Source: Agrobacterium sp. RAC06
GTDB lineage: Bacteria > Pseudomonadota > Alphaproteobacteria > Rhizobiales > Rhizobiaceae
DNA: 64,000 nucleotides
Direction of reading: 5' to 3'
NCBI RefSeq assembly: GCF_001713475.1
Contig: NZ_CP016500.1
Coordinates: 62,001 to 126,000 of the forward strand
This document shows, piece by piece, positions 1 to 9,541 of the stretch; positions within the stretch are counted from its first letter, which is position 1; each line of letters begins with the position of its first letter. The notes beneath the pieces are model-generated. The model worked only from the letters and a program-made list of their open reading frames with translations, was not told where the DNA came from and did not search any database. A program made the translations under genes and the position numbers.

Positions 1-1
1 G

Positions 2-637
2 CATGTGGTTCGTCCGATCTCCGACCCTGTCTATAGTGGCGGTGCCATGGCGATCTTGCGGGGCAATCTGGCGCCAGGCGGAGCCGTCATCAAGCAGGCG
101 GCGGCCTCGAATGCCTTAATGAACCATGTCGGGCCTGCTATGGTCTTCAGCGATCTGGCCGATCTGGCTGCACGCATCGACAGCGACGATCTCGATGTAA
201 CGGCGGATAGTGTTCTCGTCTTGCGAAATGCAGGTCCCAAGGGAGCACCGGGCATGCCCGAGGCAGGCTATCTGCCGATCCCCCGTAAGCTTGCACGCCA
301 AGGCGTCAAGGACATGGTCCGCATCTCCGACGCGCGCATGAGCGGAACGGCGTTCGGGTCTATTGTTCTGCACATCACGCCTGAGGCCGCAGTCGGCGGA
401 CCACTTTCTTTGGTACAGACCGGTGACTTGATCCGGCTCGATGTGCCGGGACGGCGGATCGATATGCTGGTTGACGACGCTGAGCTGTCACGCCGCAAAG
501 CAGCCTTGCCTTCCCCTGGACCAAGCGCCACACGGGGGTTCGAATGGTTGCACATGCATTCTGTGCTGCAGGCCGACAGGGGCTGTGACTTCAACTTTCT
601 TACCTTTGAAGGAATTGATGAGGAGGCTGGTCGATGA
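2..637 (+). CDS. IlvD/Edd-family sugar-acid dehydratase, C-terminal part
   Basis: The frame is open from the first bases of the window, so this is the C-terminal third of a larger gene. Visible family motifs are GGAMAILRGNLAPGGAVIK, RNAGPKGAPGMPE and RISDARMSGT, characteristic of the Fe-S dependent IlvD/Edd dehydratases that turn dihydroxy acids or aldonic acids into 2-keto-3-deoxy acids. Its stop overlaps the next gene by four bases (ATGA). The neighbours (SDR dehydrogenase, sugar ABC transporter, aldehyde dehydrogenase) favour an aldonate dehydratase (arabinonate/xylonate-like) over the branched-chain amino-acid enzyme, but the substrate is inferred. The Fe-S cysteines lie in the missing N-terminal part. 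Confidence 0.9.
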   Translation, partial: HVVRPISDPVYSGGAMAILRGNLAPGGAVIKQAAASNALMNHVGPAMVFSDLADLAARIDSDDLDVTADSVLVLRNAGPKGAPGMPEAGYLPIPRKLARQGVKDMVRISDARMSGTAFGSIVLHITPEAAVGGPLSLVQTGDLIRLDVPGRRIDMLVDDAELSRRKAALPSPGPSATRGFEWLHMHSVLQADRGCDFNFLTFEGIDEEAGR

Positions 638-1395
638 CCTATGCAATTTACCCCGATCTTGCAGGCCGAGCCGTTTTGATAACCGGGGGTGCCAGCGGTA
701 TCGGCGAAGGACTGGTCGAGGCCTTCGCATACCAGCAAGCCAAAGTTGGATTCATCGACATCGATGAGGCGCGGGGCAATGCCTTGGCCGATACTCTGAC
801 CAAAAAGGGTTTCCTCGTGAGGTTTGAAGCGGCCGATCTGACAAGTACGGCCGCGCTTCAGGCCGCAATCGGGCGCATCCGCACAGTGTTTGGCCAGATA
901 ACAGTGCTTTTGAACAACGCTGCCAACGATGAACGTCACCGGATCGAGGATTTAACAGACGCCTATTTCGAATCCAGGATCTCGGTGAACCTCAAGCATC
1001 AGGTCTTTGCAGCGCAGGCAGTATTGCCAGACATGATCGAGGCCGGAGGCGGATCCATCATCAATTTCGGATCGCATTCCTGGATCCTCGGGATGGGGGG
1101 GATGCCTCTTTACTCGGCCTGCAAGGCCGCAGTCCTCGGCTTAACTCGAGCAATGGCTCGTGATTATGGCCGCCACAGAATCAGGGTGAACCACTTCGCG
1201 CCCGGTTGGACGATGACCGAACGACAGCTGACGCATTGGCTCACTCCGGAAGCCGACGCAATGCGCGCCGAGCGCCAGTGCCTGCCGGAACGACTTTACC
1301 CAGCCGATATTGCGCGCGTCGCACTGTTCTTGGCTTCTGACCAATCTGCCGCGATCACTGCGCAAAGTGTGATCGCTGATGGCGGCTGGGCCTGA
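634..1395 (+). CDS. SDR-family NAD(P)-dependent oxidoreductase
   Basis: A 253-residue classical short-chain dehydrogenase. It has the nucleotide-binding TGGASGIGEG motif near residue 17, NNAAND (the NNAG-type motif) near residue 91, the catalytic serine in INFGSHS and the YSACK active-site pair near residue 157. Length and motif order fit the classical SDR family. It overlaps the dehydratase gene by four bases and precedes a sugar ABC transporter. A role as aldose 1-dehydrogenase or as a later hydroxy-acid dehydrogenase in the same sugar pathway is an inference from context; SDR sequence alone does not fix the substrate. Confidence 0.9.
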   Translation: MTYAIYPDLAGRAVLITGGASGIGEGLVEAFAYQQAKVGFIDIDEARGNALADTLTKKGFLVRFEAADLTSTAALQAAIGRIRTVFGQITVLLNNAANDERHRIEDLTDAYFESRISVNLKHQVFAAQAVLPDMIEAGGGSIINFGSHSWILGMGGMPLYSACKAAVLGLTRAMARDYGRHRIRVNHFAPGWTMTERQLTHWLTPEADAMRAERQCLPERLYPADIARVALFLASDQSAAITAQSVIADGGWA

Positions 1396-1462
1396 CACCG
1401 AGCTTCAAAAACAAGAAGCGGGAAACCGCCACAAGTCATTCAACCCCGAGGAGGAGAACTCG

Positions 1463-2425
1463 ATGACCACCAAACTGACCCGCCGTATGGCTCTCATTAG
1501 CTGTGCAGCAGCCATTGCACTGACCTCGCTTCCCGCTCTTTCGCAGGAGAAGCCGATCCTGGCCTTCGTGACGAATGCATCAGCCGATTTTTGGACAATT
1601 GCCCGCCGTGGCGCTGAAAAGGCGCAAACTGAGCTTCCCGACTATCAGGTCGAATTCGTCGTACCTGCCGAATCCACGCCGGCCGAACAGCGTCGTATCA
1701 TTGATGACCTTCTGGCGCGGGGCGTGAAGGGCCTGGCGATCAGTCCGATCAACCCTGAAAACTCGACAGAGATTCTCAATAAGGTCGCTGCCGCTGGCGT
1801 GTTGTTCACGTCCGACAGCGACGCGCCGAATTCCAATCGTACGGTCTATATCGGGACCGATAATGTTGCCGCCGGAGTACAAGCGGGCGAGCTGATGAAG
1901 GAGGCCATGCCCGAGGGAGGAGATGCCATGCTCTTTGTCGGCACGATGGACAACGCAAACGCTCGCGAGCGGGTTGAGGGGATCCGCAAAGCACTTGAGG
2001 GCTCGAACATCAAGATCATCGATGTCAGGACGGACGAGATCGACTTTGTTAAGGCGCGTCGAAATGTCGAAGATACCCTGACGGCCTTTCCGGACATCGA
2101 TATGCTGGTTGGGCTCTACAGCTACAACCCGCCACAGATTGTCGAAGCTGTGGCCGCCGCTGGGATGACAGGCAAGGTGAAGATTATTGGCTTTGACGAA
2201 GATGTTGTCACCCTGCGTGGCATCAAGGATGGTGCTGTCTACGGCACGATCGTGCAGCAACCCTTCGAGTTTGGCTACCAGTCGATTATCGGCATGGCCA
2301 AAGTGATTGGGGGCGACAGTTCCTGGATCCCCGAGAACAAGCTTTCGATCGTCCCCACCCGGGCTATCACCGGGTCTAACGTGCAGGAGTTCGAAGACAG
2401 CATGAAGGCGATGCTGGCGAACTGA
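1463..2425 (+). CDS. Sugar ABC transporter substrate-binding protein
   Basis: A 320-residue periplasmic binding protein of the RbsB/LacI-like family. The start at 1463 is preceded by a strong GAGGAG ribosome site about 7 bases upstream; longer in-frame starts lack one. The N-terminus has positive residues (KLTRR), a hydrophobic stretch and an LPALSQ cleavage region, a Sec signal peptide. The family pattern is visible in FVTNASADFWTIARRGAEKA and in the FDED segment before the hinge. It would deliver a monosaccharide or polyol to the ATPase and permease downstream. Specificity cannot be read from the sequence. Confidence 0.92.
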   Translation: MTTKLTRRMALISCAAAIALTSLPALSQEKPILAFVTNASADFWTIARRGAEKAQTELPDYQVEFVVPAESTPAEQRRIIDDLLARGVKGLAISPINPENSTEILNKVAAAGVLFTSDSDAPNSNRTVYIGTDNVAAGVQAGELMKEAMPEGGDAMLFVGTMDNANARERVEGIRKALEGSNIKIIDVRTDEIDFVKARRNVEDTLTAFPDIDMLVGLYSYNPPQIVEAVAAAGMTGKVKIIGFDEDVVTLRGIKDGAVYGTIVQQPFEFGYQSIIGMAKVIGGDSSWIPENKLSIVPTRAITGSNVQEFEDSMKAMLAN

Positions 2426-2433
2426 GGCGCGTC

Positions 2434-2464
2434 GGGGCTGGCTACACCTCCCTGGGTCAGCCCC
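2434..2464 (+). promoter_or_regulatory. Intercistronic hairpin after the binding-protein gene
   Basis: GGGGCTG (2434-2440) pairs perfectly with CAGCCCC (2458-2464) around a 17-base loop, between the binding-protein stop and the ATPase start. No T-run follows. Such hairpins often stabilise the upstream message so that the binding protein is made in excess; that role is inferred. Confidence 0.5.
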
Positions 2465-2488
2465 CATCTTCATCGAAAGAGCTTTCCC

Positions 2489-3994
2489 ATGATCCCCGTT
2501 TTGTCGATGCAGGGTATTTCCAAGACCTATCCCGGCGTCACAGCCCTCAATGGCGTGTCTTTTTCCGTGTCGGCTGGCGAAGTGGTCGGCCTGATTGGCG
2601 AAAATGGTGCAGGCAAGTCGACATTGATGAAAATCCTGGGTGGAGTCCTGGCACCCAGTGCGGGGACCGTAACGATCGACGGCGTATCCTTCAGTCGCCT
2701 GACGGTCAGCCAGAGCCAAGCGGCCGGTATCGCGTTTGTTCACCAGGAGCTCAACCTGTTTGAGAATCTGGACGTCGCGGGAAACATTTTCGCAGGCCGT
2801 GAGCCTCGCAACCGTCTCGGTTTGCTTGACCGTGGGCGGATGAGATCAGAGGCCCGAGAGTTTTTGGCGCCGCTATCTGTATCCTATGGACCCGATACGC
2901 TCGTGGAGAGCCTGTCCATCGCTGAGCGCCAGATGCTTGAGATCGCGAAGGCTCTCTCGATGCAATCGAGGTTGATCATTATGGACGAACCAACCTCTAG
3001 CCTCTCCTTGACCGAGACGGAGCGTCTTTTGACGGTGGTGCGCGGTCTCCAGGCACGCGGCGTGGCCGTCATATTCATCACCCATCGTCTCTCTGAGGTG
3101 CGTAGTATCGCCGACCGGGTGGTCTGTCTGCGTGATGGGCAGGTGGCTGGGCATCTTGCCAAAGGCGAGATCACGCAGGACGCTATGGTGCGCCTGATGA
3201 TTGGCCGCGAACTGCAGTCGCTTTACACGGCTCCGAAGGTGTCGACGTCAGAAGCGATCTTGACTGTGACAGATATGGTCATGGGATCTTTTCCCGCGCG
3301 CGAGCTGTCTCTGGAGCTGCGGGCGGGTGAGATACTCGGCCTGGCGGGCCTGGTCGGATCGGGACGGACAAGCCTTGCCAATACGCTTTTCGGCATCACC
3401 CCAGCCTTGTCCGGTCAGATAACTTTGGGTGGTACCCCTCTCAAAGTGACCTGTCCTGGAGACGCAATTCAAGCTGGCATCTTTCTCGCGCCGGAGGATC
3501 GCAAACGGTCCGGTGTCGTGCTTGATATGTCGATCCGCGAAAACATAAGCCTTTCAGACCTGCCTCGATTGTCGCGCTTCGGTTTGATCCGCCAAAAGGC
3601 GGAACTAGCGCTGGCTGAAAGCCAAAAATCTGCATTGAAGGTCAAGGCCCCTAGTGTGGATACCTTGGTAGTTACGCTCTCAGGCGGCAACCAACAAAAG
3701 GTGGTTCTCGCCAAATGGCTTGCTATGTCCCCGCGTGTCCTGATTTTCGACGAACCAACACGCGGCATCGACGTGGGTGCGAAAGCGGAAATCTACACAT
3801 TGATGCGCAATCTCGCAGATCAAGGCACCGGTGTGTTGATGATCTCCAGCGACCTGGAAGAGGTCGTCGGCGTCTCTGACCGCATCGCTGTGATGTGCGA
3901 GGGGAGAATTTCTGGCCTCCTGAACCGTCCGGAGTTCAGCGAGGATGCGGTCATGCGATTAGCTGTCGGAATGCATGAAAGGCACGTGGCATGA
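2489..3994 (+). CDS. Sugar ABC transporter ATP-binding protein (two NBDs)
   Basis: A 501-residue tandem ATPase of the RbsA/MglA type. The first domain has Walker A GENGAGKST (about residues 37-45), signature LSIAERQ and Walker B LIIMDEP. The second has the degenerate P-loop GLVGSGRTS, the signature LSGGNQQK and Walker B VLIFDEP. The degenerate second P-loop is normal for this family. Its last four bases overlap the permease start (ATGA). It energises monosaccharide import together with the flanking binding protein and permease. Confidence 0.95.
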   Translation: MIPVLSMQGISKTYPGVTALNGVSFSVSAGEVVGLIGENGAGKSTLMKILGGVLAPSAGTVTIDGVSFSRLTVSQSQAAGIAFVHQELNLFENLDVAGNIFAGREPRNRLGLLDRGRMRSEAREFLAPLSVSYGPDTLVESLSIAERQMLEIAKALSMQSRLIIMDEPTSSLSLTETERLLTVVRGLQARGVAVIFITHRLSEVRSIADRVVCLRDGQVAGHLAKGEITQDAMVRLMIGRELQSLYTAPKVSTSEAILTVTDMVMGSFPARELSLELRAGEILGLAGLVGSGRTSLANTLFGITPALSGQITLGGTPLKVTCPGDAIQAGIFLAPEDRKRSGVVLDMSIRENISLSDLPRLSRFGLIRQKAELALAESQKSALKVKAPSVDTLVVTLSGGNQQKVVLAKWLAMSPRVLIFDEPTRGIDVGAKAEIYTLMRNLADQGTGVLMISSDLEEVVGVSDRIAVMCEGRISGLLNRPEFSEDAVMRLAVGMHERHVA

Positions 3995-4965
3995 TTTCGA
4001 AGAAGGAACTGGCTCTGATCGTGCTGATCTTGGCAGTGGGAGCGGTGACGTATGCACTCAACCCGCGCTTCCTCTCGCCAGTCAACATCATCAATATGGC
4101 CAATCTAACCGGCCTTTTTGGTATATTTGCAATTGGGGTCGGCCTGGTCATCATCTCTGGTGGGATCGAGCTATCGGTCGGCTCTATGTTTGCACTGTTA
4201 GGCGTGGTCTTTCTGGATCTTTTCGCCAATGCCGGTCTGCCATGGACGGCCGCGTTGCTACTGGCTGTGGGCATGGGTCTTCTTTTGGGACTCATTCACG
4301 GTCTGCTGGTCACCAAGGTCGGCCTGCAGCCGTTTGTCGTGACGCTTTGCGGCTTGTTGATCTATCGGGGTATTGCCCGCTACTACACCTCAGATTCCAC
4401 CATGGGCTTCGGTTATGGGACCGATGATGAAACTCTGCGTTGGTTGATGTCGGGACGAACACTAGAGGTCCCCCACACGTTCATCGCCTTTGTGATAATC
4501 GCTATCGTCATGGCTGTCGTGCTGCATGGCTCGGTCTTCGGTCGACATCTGTTCGCGACGGGAAAGAACGAAGAAGCGGCTCGCTATTCAGGCATCAACA
4601 CCACCCGCGTGGTGGCGGCGACATACGTCATTTGCGGTGGGCTTGCAGGCCTCGCATCGGTGTTTATCGTCTTCTATACCAACTCAGTATCGCCATCATC
4701 TCACGGCAATTTTTACGAGCTCTATGCGATCGCTGCGGCGGTGCTGGGCGGCTGCTCTTTGCGGGGAGGTGAAGGCTCCATCCTTGGCATCGTGTTGGGC
4801 ACGGTGTTGCTACAGATCCTGCAAAATCTGGTCAATCTGCTCGGCATACCGTCTTCGCTGAACTTTGCGGTTATGGGCTCGGTGATTTTGCTTGGCGTCC
4901 TGGCAGATCAGGAACTGACGAGGCGGCGAAAGCGAGTGCTGGCACAACGGGGAGCAAAACTATGA
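3991..4965 (+). CDS. Sugar ABC transporter permease
   Basis: A 324-residue RbsC-type inner-membrane protein with many hydrophobic segments. The conserved cytoplasmic coupling region is visible as GRHLFATGKNEEAARYSGI, followed by the AVLGGCSLRGGEGSI motif typical of the family. It is translationally coupled to the ATPase gene and overlaps the aldehyde dehydrogenase gene by four bases, so the six genes form a tight operon. It forms the membrane channel of the importer. Confidence 0.95.
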   Translation: MISKKELALIVLILAVGAVTYALNPRFLSPVNIINMANLTGLFGIFAIGVGLVIISGGIELSVGSMFALLGVVFLDLFANAGLPWTAALLLAVGMGLLLGLIHGLLVTKVGLQPFVVTLCGLLIYRGIARYYTSDSTMGFGYGTDDETLRWLMSGRTLEVPHTFIAFVIIAIVMAVVLHGSVFGRHLFATGKNEEAARYSGINTTRVVAATYVICGGLAGLASVFIVFYTNSVSPSSHGNFYELYAIAAAVLGGCSLRGGEGSILGIVLGTVLLQILQNLVNLLGIPSSLNFAVMGSVILLGVLADQELTRRRKRVLAQRGAKL

Positions 4966-6401
4966 TGGCACATCCGAATTATATCGGCGGCAACTGGGTA
5001 ACCGGGGAGGCTGTTGAGAACATCAACCCATCCGATACGTGCGAGGTGGTTGGACTGTATGCCGGTGGGAGTGCCCTCGATGTGGCGTCGGCAGTCGACA
5101 GTGCCCGCACAGCTTTTGCGGCATGGTCTACTTCAGTCCCCCAGACCCGCGGTACCATTCTCGCCCGCGTCAGTGCTGAAATCGGCGCACGTTCCGAAGA
5201 GCTTTCCACGCTTTTGGCGCGCGAAGAGGGAAAAACCCTCGTGGATGCGCGCGGAGAGATTGGTCGGGCCGCCGACATTTTTGCGTTCTTCTCAGCTGAA
5301 TGTGTAAGGTTGACTGGCGAAACGTTAGCCTCCACGCGCCCTGGCGTCGGAGTTGACGTCACGCGCGAACCCGTAGGTGTCATTGGTCTGATCACACCTT
5401 GGAACTTCCCAATGGCAATTCCGGCATGGAAAATCGCGCCGGCTCTGGCTTACGGAAATTGTGTCATCCTGAAGCCAGCCGAGATCGCAAGTGCCTGTGC
5501 ATGGGAGCTTACCAAGATCCTTTCCGATTGTGGTCTTCCTGCAGGTGTATTCAACCTTGTTATGGGCAAAGGAAAAATTGTCGGCGAGGCGCTCGTCAAT
5601 CACCCGGGCATCGACGCGATCTCATTCACCGGATCGGTTGACACCGGCCGATCTATTGCGCTCGCCTGCATCTCCAGCAATCCGATGAAGAAGATCCAGC
5701 TGGAAATGGGTGGTAAGAATCCACTGGTAGTTCTAGATGACGCTGATCTTGATCAGGCGGTGTCCGTTGCCTTGAACGGAGCCTTCTTTCAGACCGGGCA
5801 ACGCTGTACGGCATCCTCGCGATTGATCGTAACTGAAGGTATTCACGACCAGTTTGTCGCTGCCTTGACCTCCGCAATGGCAAAGTTGCAGATTGGCCAT
5901 GCCCTTGACCCAACCAGTCAGATTGGCCCGGTGGCAGACGCCCGGCAGCTCGAAACCGACCTGCGATACATTGCTCTTGGCCAGTCGGAAGGCGCGCGGC
6001 TTGCGTTTGGCGGAATGCTCTTGAACCGGCCGACCCCAGGTCATTATCTGCAACCAGCGCTGTTTACGGAGACGACGCCGGAGATGGCAATTGCACGCGA
6101 AGAGATTTTCGGACCAATCGCCTGCATCATCCGTGTGCGGGACTATGATCATGCTTTGGCGGTGGCCAATGATACGCCATTCGGTCTCTCTTCTGGCATT
6201 TGCACTACCAGTTTGAAACATGCCACCCATTATCGTCGCCACGCCCAGGCAGGGATGGTTATGGTAAACCTTCCAACAGCAGGAGTGGATTTCCATGTAC
6301 CTTTTGGTGGTCGAAAGGCTTCAAGCTATGGCGCACGCGAGCAAGGTCGCTACGCACAAGAATTCTTTACCACCGTCAAGACTGCGTATTCGTTTGCTTG
6401 A
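4962..6401 (+). CDS. Aldehyde dehydrogenase (2-oxoglutarate semialdehyde type likely)
   Basis: A 479-residue NAD(P)-dependent aldehyde dehydrogenase of usual length. Motifs seen are TPWNFPMAIPAWKIAPALA (cofactor and oxyanion region), LEMGGKNP with the general-base glutamate, GQRCTASSR with the catalytic cysteine, and EEIFGPIACI near the C-terminus. As the last gene of a dehydratase/SDR/ABC operon, it fits oxidation of 2-oxoglutarate semialdehyde or a related aldehyde at the end of a non-phosphorylative sugar-acid route. That assignment is contextual; succinate-semialdehyde-type activity is an alternative. Confidence 0.92.
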   Translation: MMAHPNYIGGNWVTGEAVENINPSDTCEVVGLYAGGSALDVASAVDSARTAFAAWSTSVPQTRGTILARVSAEIGARSEELSTLLAREEGKTLVDARGEIGRAADIFAFFSAECVRLTGETLASTRPGVGVDVTREPVGVIGLITPWNFPMAIPAWKIAPALAYGNCVILKPAEIASACAWELTKILSDCGLPAGVFNLVMGKGKIVGEALVNHPGIDAISFTGSVDTGRSIALACISSNPMKKIQLEMGGKNPLVVLDDADLDQAVSVALNGAFFQTGQRCTASSRLIVTEGIHDQFVAALTSAMAKLQIGHALDPTSQIGPVADARQLETDLRYIALGQSEGARLAFGGMLLNRPTPGHYLQPALFTETTPEMAIAREEIFGPIACIIRVRDYDHALAVANDTPFGLSSGICTTSLKHATHYRRHAQAGMVMVNLPTAGVDFHVPFGGRKASSYGAREQGRYAQEFFTTVKTAYSFA

Positions 6402-6485
6402 TTGAGCTTGCCTTCAGTCTGAGGTGAACCCCCAGTCTGTTGGGACTTTGAGGGATAGGTGTGAAGCCTATTGTCCTTGGTCGTG

Positions 6486-7026
6486 GATCGTGTCCCGGGA
6501 AGTGGTGTAGCTGGATTTCATAGCCATCGGTGATTTCCGGTGGGGTCAGGTTGCTTAGAGCCAACCTGAGGGACACCACCGATGACCGACGACATGATGA
6601 ACCTGCGCTCACTCGTTGAGAAGAGCGCTGACGCCGATTTGCTGCGCGAGATGATCGGCTTTGCTGCCGAGAAGCTGATGGCGCTGGAGGTCGGTACCAA
6701 GACCGGCGCGGGCTATGGCGAGAAGAATGGCTTCCGTCTTGCCCAGCGCAACGGCTACCGCGATCGAGACTGGGAGACGCGTGCAGGAACAGTCGAGCTG
6801 CGCATTCCCAAGCTTCGCACAGGCAGCGACTTCCCGAGTTTCCTGGAGCCGCGCCGGAGGGCGGAGAAGGCTCTGACGGCGGTCATTCAGGAGGCTTACA
6901 TCCAAGGCGTTTCGACCCGATCCGTCGATGATCTCGTCAAGGCCATGGGCATGAGCGGCATCTCCAAGAGCCAGGTATCGCGGCTCTGCGAGGAGATCGA
7001 CGAGAAGGTGAAGGCCTTCCTCGACC
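6486..7026 (+). mobile_element. IS256-family insertion sequence remnant (left part)
   Basis: The outer end is estimated at about 6486 because similarity to the second copy (48340-48945, opposite strand) starts at GATCGTGTCCC and runs through the leader and transposase start. Similarity stops abruptly after GCCTTCCTCGACCG at about 7026. The right end of the element, with its terminal repeat and most of the catalytic domain, is missing, so it cannot move by itself. Confidence 0.8.
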
Positions 7027-7100
7027 GTCTCTTTCGCCCTTTACTCTCCCGGCTGGCCTCCGGGCTAGTCGGCGACGATCAGGCGTTTTGCTGCGCTTGA
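6582..7100 (+). pseudogene. Truncated IS256-family transposase
   Basis: The first ~149 residues are a mutator/IS256-type transposase N-terminal region, with [20 protein letters not shown] and the HTH-like [19 protein letters not shown]. After KAFLDR at 7026 the frame runs into unrelated sequence and stops at 7100. A full transposase is about 400 residues, and two of the three DDE acidic residues plus most of the catalytic core are absent. It differs from the other copy in this window at ten positions over the shared 149 residues. Confidence 0.88.
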
Positions 7101-7256
7101 AAGTCAGCAAAGGCCGTTGAACAAGAGGTGCGGTTTCGCCGGGTCGTTGTTCGCTTTTGGATGACTGGCAATTGCTGCGTGGGCTTTCGTTAGAAACGCG
7201 ACTAAAACAGGTGGCTGTAAACTGCACCTACTGCAGGCTCACGCGATGGGGGCAAT

Positions 7257-8300
7257 GTGACTGGCACTCGCACTGGCACTTCGGTAATACCGGGCCGTTC
7301 CGGCCTGCAAGCGTCTAAGCGTGTTTGCCTGCTGGGCGCCACCGGCACGATCGGTCGCGCGACATCTGCGGCTCTCGTGCGGCAGGGATATGAGGTGGTC
7401 TGTTTTGTCCGGCCGCCCGCTGGTTCCAGTGGAGCGAGCGTGACAACGACACTCTCTCATGTGCTAGAGGGTGCATCCGTCCGGTTGGTCGATGTTTCCG
7501 ATCCGGTATCACTGGATCGCGATGGATTTTCCGGCTCCAGGTTCGATAGTGTGATCTCGTGCATGGCCTCACGCACCGGGGCGCCCAAGGATGCCTGGGC
7601 CATAGATCACCGCGCGCAGCTGAACGTGCTGGAAGCGGCACAGCGTGCAGGCGTTGAACATTTCGTCCTTTTGTCTGCCATCTGCGTGCAGAAGCCGCTT
7701 CTCGCCTTTCAACAGGCCAAGCTGGCGTTTGAGGCAGCCCTGATGGCATCCGGTCTTCGCTATTCCATCGTGCGCCCGACCGCTTTCTTTAAATCCTTGT
7801 CCGGCCAGATCGAACGCGTCCGCAATGGTCGCCCCTTTCTGATCTTCGGAGACGGCACACTGACCTCCTGCAAGCCCATCAGCGATGGCGATCTGGGCGG
7901 TTATCTTGTCGACTGCCTGGAAGATGCACGCCTCTGGAACTGCATCTCGCCGATCGGCGGGCCGGGTGAGGCGATCACCCCACGCCAGCAAGGTGAGGCA
8001 CTCTTTGAACTTCTCGGGCGCCAGCCGAAGTTCCAATCCGTTCCAGTCGCCTTGCTCGACGGCATTATCGCTGGCCTTTCAACCCTTGGTCTGGTCGCAC
8101 CGTCGCTGCGCGAGAAGGCGGAACTGGCACGGATCGGCCGCTACTACGCAACCGAATCCATGCTTGTGCTCGATCCGCAGACAGGGCTGTACGATGCAGA
8201 AGCCACGCCTTCGACAGGGACCGAGACTTTGTTCGACTTCTACCGCTCGGTTGTGGCCGGCGGCGACCTGCCTGACAGAGGCGACCATGCCGTCTTTTAG
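7257..8300 (+). CDS. bciA: 3,8-divinyl (bacterio)chlorophyllide a 8-vinyl reductase BciA
   Basis: A 347-residue NAD(P)H-dependent reductase of the atypical SDR type. It has GATGTIG near residue 29, the family-specific stretch SRTGAPKDAWAIDHRA, the RPTAFFKSLSGQ segment with FGDG and CKPISD after it, and the C-terminal RGDHAVF typical of BciA. BciA reduces the 8-vinyl group of divinyl (bacterio)chlorophyllide during (bacterio)chlorophyll synthesis. The GTG start at 7257 is the first usable one; the first ~20 residues look unstructured and the true start may be later. No other photosynthesis gene is in the window. Confidence 0.9.
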   Translation: MTGTRTGTSVIPGRSGLQASKRVCLLGATGTIGRATSAALVRQGYEVVCFVRPPAGSSGASVTTTLSHVLEGASVRLVDVSDPVSLDRDGFSGSRFDSVISCMASRTGAPKDAWAIDHRAQLNVLEAAQRAGVEHFVLLSAICVQKPLLAFQQAKLAFEAALMASGLRYSIVRPTAFFKSLSGQIERVRNGRPFLIFGDGTLTSCKPISDGDLGGYLVDCLEDARLWNCISPIGGPGEAITPRQQGEALFELLGRQPKFQSVPVALLDGIIAGLSTLGLVAPSLREKAELARIGRYYATESMLVLDPQTGLYDAEATPSTGTETLFDFYRSVVAGGDLPDRGDHAVF

Positions 8301-8411
8301 ACTGCTGTGAGGCCGGGACGATTTGCGGTCTGATTATGTAGGAGGCCATTGCCATGTCAGCGCCCGGTGGACGTTGGTTTGGTATAATCTGAAGGCATCA
8401 CGGGGGAGGAC

Positions 8412-9359
8412 ATGGCCAGAAGAGGGAAGATGATGATGACGATCTTTGCCTGGCTGGCCGGGTTCATTGTCCTTGGGATCATCGCCATGGCGGTCTGGCT
8501 TTATGAGCCCGACAAACAGCGTGCCGCATTGGAGGAAATCTATGCAGGGGAATATCGCATTGTCGACGGGGCTCGTCTGCGACTGCGCGACACCGGCCCT
8601 ACGGCCGCCCAGGCCATTGTCATGCTCCACGGTTTTGGCGCCAGCCTGGATACCTGGGAGGATTGGGCACAGGCCTTGTCGACACGGTACCGGGTTATTC
8701 GCTTCGACTTGCCGGGATTTGGGCTGACCGGTCCAGATCCGACGGGCGACTACACCGACGCTCGCAGCATGAAGATCCTGGGCGACCTGATGGACCAGCT
8801 GGATGTGGCCCGCGTCAGCCTGATCGGCAATTCCCTGGGTGGACGTATTGCCTGGCACTTTGCCGCCTTGCATCCGGATCGGGTTATCAATCTCGTCCTG
8901 GTCTCCCCCGATGGTTTCGCCAGTCCGGGCTTTGACTATGACAAGCAATCAGAGACGCCGCTGATCATGCGTGCTTTGCCCTACACGGCACCGCGCAGCA
9001 TGTTGAAGGCCAATCTGGCCGCCGCATATGGAAATCCGGACGTCCTGAGCGAGGCAAGCGTGACCCGCTACCACGACATGATGCTGGCACCTGGCGTGCG
9101 GCCAGCAATCCTCGCACGCATGAGCCAGGTAATCCTGCGCGAACCCGGTCCAACACTCGCCCGCATACAGGCCCCGACGCTGCTTCTATGGGGTGAGAAA
9201 GACAGCATGATCCCGACCAGCAATGCGGATGATTATCTGCAAGACCTGCCAAATGCCACGCTGGTGCGCCTGCCGGGCCTTGGCCATCTGCCCTTTGAGG
9301 AAGATCCGGTTCAATCACTTGTTCCCTTGGAGCGCTTCCTGTCAGGCGAGACGCCATAG
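8412..9359 (+). CDS. Alpha/beta hydrolase with N-terminal membrane anchor
   Basis: A 315-residue alpha/beta-fold hydrolase. One hydrophobic helix spans roughly residues 10-30. Then come the oxyanion region HGFGAS, the DLPGFGLTG strand, the nucleophile elbow GNSLGG, a late aspartate in WGEKDSMIP and the catalytic histidine in LGHLPFEEDP. All triad elements are present. A GGGGAGG ribosome site precedes the ATG. It lies 111 bases after bciA on the same strand. The substrate is unknown: esterase, lactonase and haloalkane-dehalogenase-like activities are all possible. Confidence 0.88.
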   Translation: MARRGKMMMTIFAWLAGFIVLGIIAMAVWLYEPDKQRAALEEIYAGEYRIVDGARLRLRDTGPTAAQAIVMLHGFGASLDTWEDWAQALSTRYRVIRFDLPGFGLTGPDPTGDYTDARSMKILGDLMDQLDVARVSLIGNSLGGRIAWHFAALHPDRVINLVLVSPDGFASPGFDYDKQSETPLIMRALPYTAPRSMLKANLAAAYGNPDVLSEASVTRYHDMMLAPGVRPAILARMSQVILREPGPTLARIQAPTLLLWGEKDSMIPTSNADDYLQDLPNATLVRLPGLGHLPFEEDPVQSLVPLERFLSGETP

Positions 9360-9541
9360 AGCCTCCATTGAGGCTGCGTTGCAAAGTCTGGATGGCGTAC
9401 GCTTACCAACCAAATCTTGCCGCCGTCTCAAGGATCCTTGGCGCCTGTGGTCGGCCGGCGAATGATTTAGCGCCCTTCATGAGCTGGCTCGAAACGCAGA
9501 CAGACACGCCAAGTGGATGTTGGCCCTATCTTCCTGCCACC

